DNA of 23,177 nucleotides from Collinsella sp. (GCA_019419585.1 DXZQ01000032.1:1-23177); one strand, 5' to 3'; positions 1 to 7,178 are shown, numbered from the stretch's first letter. Numbers and translations: made by a program. The notes: a model not told the origin generated them from the sequence alone.

Positions 1-55
1 AACTTCACGGATGATGCCAAAACGGTCACCCGTGAGGAAGTGTTGGGTTCGAGTG

Positions 56-517
56 TTATGGACAATGTTCCAGCATGCTGGGATCGAACTCGCTAGCCGG
101 AATCACACGGTACCCGTGACGCAGCAGCAGATCGACAAAAACACCGTTGCCCGCGGTGAGCGTACCGCTAAAGGTGCCATCGTAGACGCGACCCGCACCG
201 CACGAGGGGCTACGGTCCTGAAGGACGCACGCAGCGATCTCGGACGGGCCGCCAAAGTGCTCGCATATATCGAGCGCACGCTGGGTACCTAGGCGAAACT
301 CGCGATCGACAGAGACACCCTCGCAGGTACGGACCTCACCGTCCACAATCTCGGATGGCTTGCGCGGCGTGGGCAGACCGCCAAAAACCTCGGGACATAC
401 GAGGAGCACCTCGGTCCCTGTGCGTTCGCACGCTTCGACCAGCTCGCGATGGTAGTTGTCGAGCCCGTTATATTTGCAGCTCTCGCCCATCAAGCAGGCA
501 CTCGCCACGATCTTCAT
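56..517 (-). CDS. DUF523 family protein, TudS-like candidate
   Basis: A small cytoplasmic protein of 153 residues. It shows the hallmark DUF523 motifs: an N-terminal SACLMGESCKYNG (residues 6-18), PEVFGGLPTPR (42-52) and SPSCG (103-107). Some family members (TudS) are known to remove sulfur from thiouracil with a [4Fe-4S] cluster held by three cysteines. Cys8, Cys41 and Cys106 are the natural candidates here, so a cluster-binding desulfidase is possible, but the substrate is inferred only. I chose the ATG at 517 because AAGGA lies 6-7 bases upstream and the family begins with this motif; the reading frame stays open for 14 more codons without a ribosome-binding site. The gene follows ftsH on the same strand, but a strong terminator lies between them, so it may rely on read-through or a promoter within that gap. 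The family call is secure; the function is not. Confidence 0.85.
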   Translation of the reverse strand: MKIVASACLMGESCKYNGLDNYHRELVEACERTGTEVLLVCPEVFGGLPTPRKPSEIVDGEVRTCEGVSVDREFRLGTQRALDICEHFGGPSEIAACVLQDRSPSCGAGRVYDGTFSGTLTAGNGVFVDLLLRHGYRVIPASEFDPSMLEHCP

Positions 518-530
518 GCATATCCTTCCC

Positions 531-570
531 AAACAAAACGCCCCATTTGAGATGGACACTCAAGTGGGGC
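531..570 (-). terminator. Intrinsic terminator after ftsH
   Basis: Bases 540-551 and 559-570 form a 12-bp stem with one mismatch (C/A in the minus-strand RNA) and a 7-base loop. On the minus strand it is followed by GTTTTGTTTG, and no T-run follows it on the plus strand, which fixes the direction. It lies 22 bases past the ftsH stop and 14 bases before the start of the DUF523 gene. Confidence 0.75.
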
Positions 571-592
571 GATTGACACGGCGCAACGAACC

Positions 593-2500
593 TTACTGCT
601 GCTTTGGCATCAGCGGATTCTCGCGCGTAAGGAGATTCATAAACTCTTCGCCCGTGATCGTCTCCTTCTTGTACAGATAACGAGCCAGCTCATGGAGCTT
701 GAACTTGTTCTCCTTCAGAATCTGCAGAGCGCGGTCGTGCGCATCCTCGATCAGCTTGGCGACAATCGCGTCCACGCGCTCGGCCGTACCGGGGGCGCAG
801 GTAAGCGACGTATCCTGGTTGAGGTACGCATTCTGAACGGTACCGAGTGCCATCATGCCAAACTCGTCGGACATACCAAAGCGCGTCACCATGTTGCGGG
901 CGAGCTTGGTGGCCTGCTCGATATCGTTGGCCGCGCCGGTCGTCATCTCACCAAAGATGAGTTCCTCAGCCGCGCGACCACCGCAGTAGACCGCGAGCTT
1001 GTCCAAGACCTCTTGGCGTGTGGTCAGGAAGCGCTCGTCCTCCTCAACCTGCATGGTGTAGCCCAGAGCACCACTCGTGCGCGGCACGATGGTGATCTTC
1101 GTGACCGGCGCAGAGCCCTTCTGGCGAGCGGCAACGATTGCATGGCCGATCTCGTGGTACGAAACAACCTGCTTCTCGTGATCGGACAGTACCGTGGACT
1201 TGCGCTGCTGACCGGCGATAACAACCTCAACCGACTCCTCAAAATCGTCCTGCGTGGCGCGTTTGCGACCCTCGCGGACGGCACGCAGAGCACCCTCGTT
1301 GATGATGTTGGCCAGGTCGGCGCCCGAGGCACCGGGCGTGGCGCGGGCAATCGCGGTCAGGTCGATCGGGGGCTGCGTCTTCACGCTCTTGGCATGGAGC
1401 TCAAGGATGTTCTTACGACCGGTCAGGTCGGGCAGCTCAACGGGAATGCGGCGGTCAAAACGACCGGGGCGCAACAGGGCCGGGTCAAGGCTGTCGGGTC
1501 GGTTGGTAGCAGCGAGAACGACAATACCCTTGTGGTTATCGAAGCCGTCCATCTCGGTCAGCAGCTGGTTGAGCGTCTGCTCGCGTTCGTCGTTGCCGCT
1601 AAAGCCACCGCCATCGCGCTTCTTGCCGATGGTATCGATCTCATCGATAAAGACGATGCACGGGGCCTTTTCCTTGGCCTGCTTAAACAGATCGCGAACC
1701 TTAGCGGCGCCGCGGCCGACAAACATCTCAACAAACTCAGAACCAGAAATACTAAAGAACGGCACGCCCGCCTCGCCGGCAACAGCCTTGGCAAGCAGGG
1801 TTTTACCGGTACCCGGAGGGCCAACAAGGAGAGCACCGCGAGGCAGCTTGGCGCCGATCTCCTCGTAGCGCTGCGGCTTCTCCAGAAAGTCGACGACCTC
1901 CTTGAGGGACTCCTTGGCCTCTTCCTGGCCGGCGACATCCTTAAAGGTCACGCCCACGTCCTTGGAGGCGATCACGCGCGCACCGGACTTGCCCAGTCCA
2001 CCGCCGCCAAAACCACCGCCGCCAAAGTTCATCGACGGACCGTCATCACCCATGGCCTTTTTCATGCGGCGGTTGAGCCACCAGCCGATCAGGAAGAAAA
2101 TCGCCATGGGAAGAATGAGGGTGAGCAGGTAGTAGGTCATCAGACCCGAGTTCTTATCGGGAACAACCGACTCAAGCGAGGCGCCAGATTCAAGCACGCG
2201 ATCGGTAAAGCCCGCGTCATTCGGCACACCGGTCGTCTTGTAGGCGATGTTCTCGTCCTCGCCCTTCTTGGTGTAATAAATCGTGTAATCGTCCGTGTTG
2301 TACTCGACCTTGTCGACACTCTTCTTATCGAGCGCTTTGACAAACGTCGAGTAATCGGTCTTCGTAATCTGCTGCGTGTGACCGATGTTGGGGAACAGAA
2401 CGGTCGAGAGCACGAGGTAGACGACGAAGGCGATGAGCACGTAGAGGATCATATTCCGTCTACGTTTGTTGTCATCCATCTCCATCTGCTTGAACTCCAT
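593..2500 (-). CDS. ftsH: ATP-dependent zinc metalloprotease FtsH
   Basis: A membrane-anchored AAA+ protease of 635 residues that unfolds and degrades misassembled membrane proteins and short-lived regulators. Domains in order: transmembrane segment 1 (about 17-36), an extracytoplasmic domain, transmembrane segment 2 (about 122-142), a Gly-rich linker (158-170), an AAA module with Walker A GPPGTGKT (227-234), Walker B VFIDEID (283-289) and arginine-finger region RPGRFDR (344-350), then the zinc protease with HEIGH (449-453) and a probable third ligand Asp526 in TTGAAND. The zinc motif carries Ile where HEAGH is usual. Length is normal for the family. The ATG at 2500 lacks a clear ribosome-binding site; the in-frame ATG at 2485 has GGAG nine bases upstream and may be the real start. 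The gene is divergent from cobO and ends at its own terminator. Confidence 0.97.
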   Translation of the reverse strand: MEFKQMEMDDNKRRRNMILYVLIAFVVYLVLSTVLFPNIGHTQQITKTDYSTFVKALDKKSVDKVEYNTDDYTIYYTKKGEDENIAYKTTGVPNDAGFTDRVLESGASLESVVPDKNSGLMTYYLLTLILPMAIFFLIGWWLNRRMKKAMGDDGPSMNFGGGGFGGGGLGKSGARVIASKDVGVTFKDVAGQEEAKESLKEVVDFLEKPQRYEEIGAKLPRGALLVGPPGTGKTLLAKAVAGEAGVPFFSISGSEFVEMFVGRGAAKVRDLFKQAKEKAPCIVFIDEIDTIGKKRDGGGFSGNDEREQTLNQLLTEMDGFDNHKGIVVLAATNRPDSLDPALLRPGRFDRRIPVELPDLTGRKNILELHAKSVKTQPPIDLTAIARATPGASGADLANIINEGALRAVREGRKRATQDDFEESVEVVIAGQQRKSTVLSDHEKQVVSYHEIGHAIVAARQKGSAPVTKITIVPRTSGALGYTMQVEEDERFLTTRQEVLDKLAVYCGGRAAEELIFGEMTTGAANDIEQATKLARNMVTRFGMSDEFGMMALGTVQNAYLNQDTSLTCAPGTAERVDAIVAKLIEDAHDRALQILKENKFKLHELARYLYKKETITGEEFMNLLTRENPLMPKQQ

Positions 2501-2577
2501 CTACTGGGGTTGATAATGTTTTCTAGAATACCCAACCCGGACGGCGATAAACCGACGCCGGGCACGAAAGGACAGAG
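2501..2577. promoter_or_regulatory. Divergent ftsH/cobO promoter region
   Basis: This 77-base gap must hold promoters for both genes. Its centre is the palindrome TTCTAGAA (2521-2528). Read on the plus strand it gives TAGAAT, a good -10 for cobO (2524-2529). Read on the minus strand it gives TAGAAA, a weaker -10 for ftsH. No convincing -35 element is visible for either, so the assignment rests on position and the -10 shape. The cobO ribosome-binding site (AAAGGA) lies at 2567-2572. Confidence 0.35.
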
Positions 2578-3063
2578 ATGGCATCACTGGAAGTCGGCAA
2601 GGTTCAAATCTATACGGGCGACGGCAAGGGCAAGACGACGGCTGCGCTGGGGCTCGCGCTGCGCGCCACGGGCTATGAACTTAACGTGCTCATGCTTCAG
2701 TTTGCCAAGAAGCTGCACTGCGCCGAACATGACGCAGCACCTCGATTGGGGCTACGCATCGTACAAGCCGACCGCGACACGCCCGAAGCCTGTGCCGCAC
2801 AGATCATGGAGCTGGCGCGCGAGCAGATTAGCCAAGTCGACGTGCTGATCTTGGATGAACTGGGAGAAGCCATGCGACGGGGCTTTGTGACGCGCGAAGA
2901 TGTCGAAGCGTTGATCGCGATGAAGCCGACCACCACGGAGCTCGTGCTCACCGGCCGCGGATTGCTGCCCCTCGCCGACCTTGCCGACCTAGTAACCGAA
3001 ATGCGCCCCGTCAAACACTACTTCGACGAAGGCCTCCTGGCCCGCCAAGGCATCGAATACTAG
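2578..3063 (+). CDS. cobO: Short CobO-like corrinoid adenosyltransferase
   Basis: A cytoplasmic P-loop enzyme of 161 residues of the CobO/CobA/BtuR family, which transfers the adenosyl group of ATP to cob(I)alamin or cob(I)yrinic acid diamide. Seen: Walker A GDGKGKTT (14-21), the ILDEL motif (about 90), TGRG, ADLVTEMRPVKH and the C-terminal ending ARQGIEY typical of the family. It is about 35 residues shorter than E. coli BtuR. Part of the loss is the N-terminal extension, and part is the middle, where the GFTW motif that helps position cobalamin is absent (the region reads VQADRDTPEA). No other cobalamin gene is nearby. AAAGGA about six bases before the ATG supports the start. It most likely adenosylates scavenged corrinoid, but the missing motif leaves room for another substrate. 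Confidence 0.85.
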   Translation: MASLEVGKVQIYTGDGKGKTTAALGLALRATGYELNVLMLQFAKKLHCAEHDAAPRLGLRIVQADRDTPEACAAQIMELAREQISQVDVLILDELGEAMRRGFVTREDVEALIAMKPTTTELVLTGRGLLPLADLADLVTEMRPVKHYFDEGLLARQGIEY

Positions 3064-3109
3064 CCATTGCGGACGTCCCCAATGGCTAGGCAGTGGCGCG
3101 GCCTAGCCA
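3061..3109. repeat. Two overlapping palindromes at convergent gene ends
   Basis: Palindrome 1 spans 3061-3088: nine perfect pairs (TAGCCATTG with CAATGGCTA), a C/C mismatch and an inner GGACGTCC. Palindrome 2 uses 3083-3091 (TGGCTAGGC) and 3101-3109 (GCCTAGCCA), nine perfect pairs around a 9-base loop. The two share bases 3083-3088, so only one hairpin can form at a time. The cobO stop (TAG, 3061-3063) and the MATE stop (TAG on minus, 3086-3088) are the two tips of palindrome 1. No T-run follows on either strand, so a classic intrinsic terminator is not evident. Confidence 0.7.
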
Positions 3110-4435
3110 GTTGCCGCTGTGATGATAGACGGTGAACATCGTGGCGGTTATTACCCAGGTTACGGGGTAGACCAGCAGCAGATGCTCGAGCGAGGGGTCG
3201 AGCGGCATAATCGCGAACACCCACGCCACGCGGAGCACGACCGTGCCGAATATCGTGAGCATCATAGGCTGGAAGCTCACGCCGGCGCCGCGGATGGAGC
3301 CGGACGCGTTTTCGATAATCGAGAAGATCGCGTAGAACGGCGCGATGAAATGAAGAATCGTCGTGGTGTAGGCCGAAATTGCGGCATCGTCGATAAACAG
3401 ACGCGAAAGCGGGCCCGAGAATACCAGCAGCACGGCAGACAGGCCACCGATAAGCACAAATGAAAGCACGAGCGACGTGTGGTATCCCTTTCGCATGCGA
3501 TCGTAATTGCGCGCACCAAAGTTCTGCGCCGAGAACGTAGTAATCGACACACCAAGCGCCTCGGTCACCATCCAGATAATGCCGTCCAGGCGACCGGAAA
3601 GACCCCAAGCGGTCGTGACATCGGCTCCAAACGAGTTGACCGACACCTGAATCAAAACGTTGGAGATCGAATACGCCGCAGACTGAACGCCCAGCGGCAA
3701 ACCGCACGAAAGCATGCTCTTGCAAATGCCGCGATCGATACCGAGTTTGGATAGCGACAACCGCCACGCCCCCGGAGCGCGCATCATGCGGATCACAATC
3801 ATCGTGGCATTGGTGCAGATAGTCAGCGCCACCGCGATGCCGCAGCCCAGCGCTTCCATGTGCAGCACGGCGACAAAGAGAATGTCGAGCGCCACGTTGA
3901 CGAAGCAGCCGGAGGCAATAATGACCGCCGGACCGCGCGTGTCGCCCACGGCGCGCAACAACGCCGTCCCCATATTGAGCAGCAGCGCCGCAAACATGGC
4001 GGCATAGTAGCAACGGGCATACGCCACACCCTCGGCCAGCAGCTCATGCGGTGTATTCATCAACACAAGCATCGGCTCAACAAACACCATGCCCAGAATG
4101 GAAATGACAATGCCGCCCACCAGCGCGAGCGTCATGGCCGTATGGACCGATCGGCTCAAGCGCTCGTCATCGTGCTGACCAAAAAACTGGCCGGTAATGA
4201 CAGCACATCCAGCACCAACACCGACGCAAAAACCAATGCAGAGCTCCGTAAGCACCATCGTGGCCTGAATGCCACCCAGCGCGAGTTTGCCGCCAAACTG
4301 ACCGACGATATAGGTACCGATAAGCGTGTATGCCTGCTGAAAGAACGAACTAAAGAAGATGGGGACGCACAGCGACAGCAACTGCTGCCAAATAACGCCC
4401 TGCGTTACATCGATAGCCGTAGATTTCTTAGCCAC
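3086..4435 (-). CDS. MATE family efflux transporter
   Basis: An integral membrane exporter of 449 residues with about twelve hydrophobic segments in two similar halves, as in MATE (NorM/DinF-type) cation-coupled exporters. Features seen: an N-terminal half beginning at WQQLLSLCVPIFFSSFFQQA with the following GTYIVGQFGG, a mid-protein SCGLPLGVQSAAYSISN opening the second half, and ENASGSIRGAG near residue 380, all at family-typical places. I chose the GTG at 4435 because GGGAGG lies about five bases upstream; the frame stays open to a TTG at 4468 without a ribosome-binding site. Substrate cannot be read from sequence; drugs, metabolites or peptidoglycan-related lipids are all handled by relatives. 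The gene converges on cobO with both stops inside one palindrome. The 85 bases between it and the neighbouring methyltransferase gene hold no clear promoter. Confidence 0.92.
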   Translation of the reverse strand: MAKKSTAIDVTQGVIWQQLLSLCVPIFFSSFFQQAYTLIGTYIVGQFGGKLALGGIQATMVLTELCIGFCVGVGAGCAVITGQFFGQHDDERLSRSVHTAMTLALVGGIVISILGMVFVEPMLVLMNTPHELLAEGVAYARCYYAAMFAALLLNMGTALLRAVGDTRGPAVIIASGCFVNVALDILFVAVLHMEALGCGIAVALTICTNATMIVIRMMRAPGAWRLSLSKLGIDRGICKSMLSCGLPLGVQSAAYSISNVLIQVSVNSFGADVTTAWGLSGRLDGIIWMVTEALGVSITTFSAQNFGARNYDRMRKGYHTSLVLSFVLIGGLSAVLLVFSGPLSRLFIDDAAISAYTTTILHFIAPFYAIFSIIENASGSIRGAGVSFQPMMLTIFGTVVLRVAWVFAIMPLDPSLEHLLLVYPVTWVITATMFTVYHHSGNWLGRATA

Positions 4436-4560
4436 ACGCCCTCCCCACCAGCGTACGTCAAACAACAAAACGGCAATTTAAGACCAAAGCCAATACCAGC
4501 TTAGCACCGACCGACGTCGGCCGAAACGTCCCGAACCAGAGCCCGGTGCGAACTATCTGC

Positions 4561-5475
4561 CTAGTGATACAGCCCCGGCTGGTAGTGGTACTCGTTGCTC
4601 ACATGCGGGCACAGTTGCCAAAAGGCGACGGCACTCGCAGCGGCAACGTTGAGTGAATCGACCCCGTGCGCCATCGGAATGCGCACGGCTCGGTCGCAGC
4701 CGGCAATGGTCTTGGTGCCCAAGCCGGCACCCTCGGTACCCATAAAGATCGCTAGGCGGTCAATCTCCTGCAGCACGGGATCGTCCAGCGACACCGAATC
4801 ATCCGTCAACGCCATGGCGGCACACGAAAAGCCGGCATCGTGCAGCGCCGCCAGCCCATCATGCGGCCATACGCGCGCCTCGCTGCCAATGCGCGTCCAG
4901 GGCACCTGGAACACCGTGCCCATGCTCACGCGGGCCGAGCGACGGTACAGCGGATCGCAGCAAGTGGGGCTCACCAAAATACCGTCGACGTTCAGCGCAG
5001 CCGCCGAGCGGAAAATCGCGCCGACGTTGGTGTGGTCGACAATGCCCTCGAGCACGCACACGCGTACCGGGCGCTCCCCCGCCGCCTCGACGACGCCGCC
5101 CAAGAACTCATCAACCGGAATCTGTCGCGGGCGACGAAATGCCGCGAGTGCACCGCGCGTCACGTTAAAGCCCGTCAGCTGCTCCATAAGCTCCATCGAG
5201 GCCACGAACACAGGAACCGGACCTGCGCCCTCGCGCACAACAAGCTCCTCAAACAGCGGCATCATCTGATCGAGCCAGCGCTCACCCAAAAGAAAGCTCA
5301 CCGGCTCGTATCCGGCGCGCACCGCACGCTCGATGACCTTGGCACTCTCGGCGATAAAAATGCCCTTCTGCGGCTCCAGCACGCAGCGAAGCTCACGCTC
5401 GGTCAGTCGCACGTAGGCATCGAGCCGCTCGTCCTCGAGAGAATCGATTCGCAGCACCTCAACGGCATCAGTCAT
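4561..5475 (-). CDS. SpoU/TrmH family RNA 2'-O-methyltransferase
   Basis: A cytoplasmic SAM-dependent RNA methyltransferase of 304 residues that belongs to the SPOUT (trefoil-knot) group. The catalytic C-terminal domain has all three SpoU motifs: motif 1 NVGAIFR (150-156) with its Asn and Arg, motif 2 MGTEGAGL (245-252) and motif 3 IPMAHGVDSLNVAAA (267-281). The N-terminal part resembles the substrate-binding domain of TrmH-like/RlmB-type enzymes. The target (tRNA or rRNA ribose) cannot be told from sequence. I chose the ATG at 5475, where similarity to the family begins; a TATAGA box at about 5510-5515 would put the transcript start below the more upstream ATG at 5508. The ribosome-binding site is weak (GAAGGG, about 15 bases away), so the start is less certain than the gene. 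Confidence 0.92.
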   Translation of the reverse strand: MTDAVEVLRIDSLEDERLDAYVRLTERELRCVLEPQKGIFIAESAKVIERAVRAGYEPVSFLLGERWLDQMMPLFEELVVREGAGPVPVFVASMELMEQLTGFNVTRGALAAFRRPRQIPVDEFLGGVVEAAGERPVRVCVLEGIVDHTNVGAIFRSAAALNVDGILVSPTCCDPLYRRSARVSMGTVFQVPWTRIGSEARVWPHDGLAALHDAGFSCAAMALTDDSVSLDDPVLQEIDRLAIFMGTEGAGLGTKTIAGCDRAVRIPMAHGVDSLNVAAASAVAFWQLCPHVSNEYHYQPGLYH

Positions 5476-5521
5476 AGCAGCCAGCCCGCACCCTTCTTTA
5501 CAGCACATCTATACCAAACGA

Positions 5522-5540
5522 GGCGACGCTAAGCGCCGCC
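5522..5540 (-). terminator. Possible terminator after thyA-folA
   Basis: The minus strand reads GGCGGCGCTTAGCGTCGCC, a hairpin of eight pairs (one G-U) with a 3-base loop, followed by TCGTTTGG. It lies 45 bases past the folA stop. The T-run is short, so this may be a weak terminator or just a stable 3' end. Confidence 0.4.
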
Positions 5541-5584
5541 CCATGCATTCAAACAACCCGATGATACCGTTCACGCTCGACGAT

Positions 5585-6103
5585 TTACGCATCAACGCGA
5601 CGATACGTCACGAACTCATAATCGACACCCTCGTCGCCCTCGCCCGAGGCAATCGTGGCAACACCGCCACGCCGCGCAATCTCCCACGCGGGATCGGCGT
5701 CCAAGTCGGGAAAGCACGTGTCCACGGGATGGACGCAGTGGTTATGCGTGACCTCGGCCTCCACGCAGTACGGCAAAAACTGACGATACACCTCGCCACC
5801 GCCGATCACCCACGCAACGGGTTCATAGGCCACGGCGGCGAGCGCTTCGTCAACGCTATGCACCACGTCGACGCCCTCGGCAGCAAAGCTCTCGTCACGC
5901 GTGAGCACGATATTGCGGCGGTTCTTGAGCGGACGCCCACCGGGAAAACTCAGCAGGGTCTTGCGTCCCATAATAACCGGGCAACCTTTGGTGCACGCCA
6001 CAAAATGGCGCATGTCGGCGCGATTGGACACCACCATGTCGCCCTCGCACCCAATGCCCCAATCGTCACATACGGCGACGATGGCAGAAAGCTTACACGT
6101 CAT
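5585..6103 (-). CDS. folA: Dihydrofolate reductase
   Basis: A cytoplasmic NADPH-dependent enzyme of 172 residues that reduces dihydrofolate to tetrahydrofolate, renewing the cofactor oxidised by ThyA. Seen: the start LSAIVAVCDDWGIG, catalytic Asp30, PVIMGRKT, the GRPLKNRRNIVLTRD loop and AWVIGGGEVYRQFLPY. The stretch that reads LPWHLPxD in standard enzymes is MVVSNRAD here (23-30). The usual Pro-Trp pair is therefore Val-Val, while the catalytic Asp is kept. Similar changes occur in some anaerobe enzymes, as far as I know. I chose the ATG at 6103, ten bases past the thyA stop, because AGGTGG sits five bases upstream; a GTG at 6112 is in frame but has no ribosome-binding site. It is co-transcribed with thyA. 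Confidence 0.94.
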   Translation of the reverse strand: MTCKLSAIVAVCDDWGIGCEGDMVVSNRADMRHFVACTKGCPVIMGRKTLLSFPGGRPLKNRRNIVLTRDESFAAEGVDVVHSVDEALAAVAYEPVAWVIGGGEVYRQFLPYCVEAEVTHNHCVHPVDTCFPDLDADPAWEIARRGGVATIASGEGDEGVDYEFVTYRRVDA

Positions 6104-6112
6104 GAGCGCCAC

Positions 6113-6961
6113 CTACACCGCAATGGGGATGTTCTTGACCTGCGGGCCGTGCTCATAACCCTCGACGATCAGGTCGTCGGTCGTAAACGCATAGAAGTCA
6201 TGCACATCGGGGTTAAGCGTTACCTTGGGCGCGGCAAACTGCGGACGCTCGATAAGCTCGCGGACGATATCGACATGACGGTCGTAAATGTGGGCATCGG
6301 CAATCACATGTAGCAGCTCGCCGGGAATCATATCGACCGATTGCGCGACCATCATCAGCAAGATGGCGTACTGGCACACATTCCAGTTGTTCGCGGCCAA
6401 AATGTCCTGGCTGCGCTGGTTGAGAATCATGTTGAGCGTCGGTTTGTCATCCTGCGGGCGCTGCGTCACGTTATACGTCGCGCTGTAGGCGCACGGATAC
6501 AGGTGCATCTCGGACAAATCGCTAAACACATAGGTATTCGTCATAATGCGGCGGCTGTACGGCGTGTTCTTAAGGTCGTACAGCACGCGATCCATCTGGT
6601 CAAAGTCGCCCTCGGCATAATGGCTCTTCTGCCCAATCTGATACCCGTAGGCCTTGCCGATGGAGCCGGTCTCGTCGGCCCACTCATCCCAAATATGGCT
6701 GTTGAGATCATGCACGTTATTGGACTTCTTTTGATAGATCCATAGGATCTCATCCATGGCAGATTTGAGGGCCGTACGACGCAGGGTAAGCGCCGGAAAC
6801 TCCTCACGCAAGTTATAGCGCGCCGTGACACCAAAGTTTTTAATGGTATAGGCAGGGGTGCCATCCTCCCACACCGGACGGACCTTTTGTCCCTCGGTTG
6901 TGGTGCCATGGTCCAGAATATCACGGCACATGGTTACAAACTGTTGATCAGCCTTGCTCAT
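6113..6961 (-). CDS. thyA: Thymidylate synthase ThyA
   Basis: A cytoplasmic enzyme of 282 residues that methylates dUMP to dTMP using methylene-tetrahydrofolate, giving dihydrofolate to the next gene's product. It resembles the B. subtilis ThyA/phage type (about 279 residues) more than E. coli ThyA. Catalytic Cys157 lies in YPCAYSATY, preceded by SRRIM (136-140). The dUMP-binding segment keeps Arg183, Ser184, Asp186 and Asn194, but the usual LGxPFN reads LAANNWN, and the later GDxHIY reads ADAHIYDRH. These are conservative but unusual for the family. The ATG at 6961 has GGAGG five bases upstream. The gene is divergent from the DUF134-NifX gene, with a -10 box TAGAAT at 6997-7002. Confidence 0.95.
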   Translation of the reverse strand: MSKADQQFVTMCRDILDHGTTTEGQKVRPVWEDGTPAYTIKNFGVTARYNLREEFPALTLRRTALKSAMDEILWIYQKKSNNVHDLNSHIWDEWADETGSIGKAYGYQIGQKSHYAEGDFDQMDRVLYDLKNTPYSRRIMTNTYVFSDLSEMHLYPCAYSATYNVTQRPQDDKPTLNMILNQRSQDILAANNWNVCQYAILLMMVAQSVDMIPGELLHVIADAHIYDRHVDIVRELIERPQFAAPKVTLNPDVHDFYAFTTDDLIVEGYEHGPQVKNIPIAV

Positions 6962-6996
6962 TGACCCTCCTGTCAGTTGCCTATAGGCTATTTTTT

Positions 6997-7033
6997 ATTC
7001 TAGCCCAGGCGCGCGAGTGTCGGATTGGACACT
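6997..7033 (-). promoter_or_regulatory. thyA promoter with overlapping inverted repeat
   Basis: On the minus strand TAGAAT (6997-7002) is a 5-of-6 match to the -10 consensus. CCGACA (7018-7023) is a 4-of-6 -35 at a short 15-base spacing. The -35 lies within the perfect inverted repeat AGTGTCGGATTGGACACT (7016-7033, 6-bp arms and 6-base spacer), which could be a regulator site. The leader before the thyA ATG would be about 30 bases. Confidence 0.4.
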
Positions 7034-7099
7034 TGGGCCGGCACACGCAATGCACGGCAGCACAGCACCGTCTGCGCCAACGCAACACCTTTGCTTTTC

Positions 7100-7164
7100 T
7101 GACATATGCCAAAAATGCCTTGCTCTGCGGCGCATGCGCGTTATCCTATTGTTGACATATGTCA
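7100..7164 (+). promoter_or_regulatory. Promoter and paired operators of DUF134-NifX gene
   Basis: Two nearly identical 12-bp sites occur: TGACATATGCCA at 7100-7111 and the perfect palindrome TGACATATGTCA at 7153-7164. They are 53 bases apart centre to centre, about five helical turns. Between them are TTGCTC (7120-7125) and TATCCT (7142-7147) with a 16-base spacer, a modest promoter whose start would fall inside the second site. AAGGAGG follows just before the ATG at 7179. The layout suggests repression, perhaps self-repression by the helix-turn-helix protein encoded next; the sites also resemble the TTGAY-N4-RTCAA shape of FNR/CRP-type sites. Confidence 0.45.
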
Positions 7165-7178
7165 GATAAGGAGGGCGC

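Noticed and set aside
1..55. Short hairpin ACGG-GTGA-CCGT with TTT on the minus strand, as DUF523 terminator
   Set aside because: Only four pairs and three Ts; too weak to call. Nothing else is recognised in these 55 bases.
692..2848. A plus-strand open frame of 718 codons
   Set aside because: It is antisense to ftsH and then overlaps cobO in another frame; it resembles no protein family.
3060..4013. A minus-strand open frame of 317 codons
   Set aside because: It is a shifted frame inside the MATE gene; only the MATE frame has coherent membrane segments and motifs.
4469..4560. Possible MATE promoter with TGCTAAGCT as extended -10
   Set aside because: The -35 partner is poor and the match could be chance; nothing firm is seen in these bases besides a CCGACGTCGG palindrome.
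7152..7157. A perfect TTGACA as -35 box of the DUF134-NifX gene
   Set aside because: No -10 box lies 16-18 bases downstream; that stretch holds the ribosome-binding site and start codon. The hexamer is better read as part of the palindrome.
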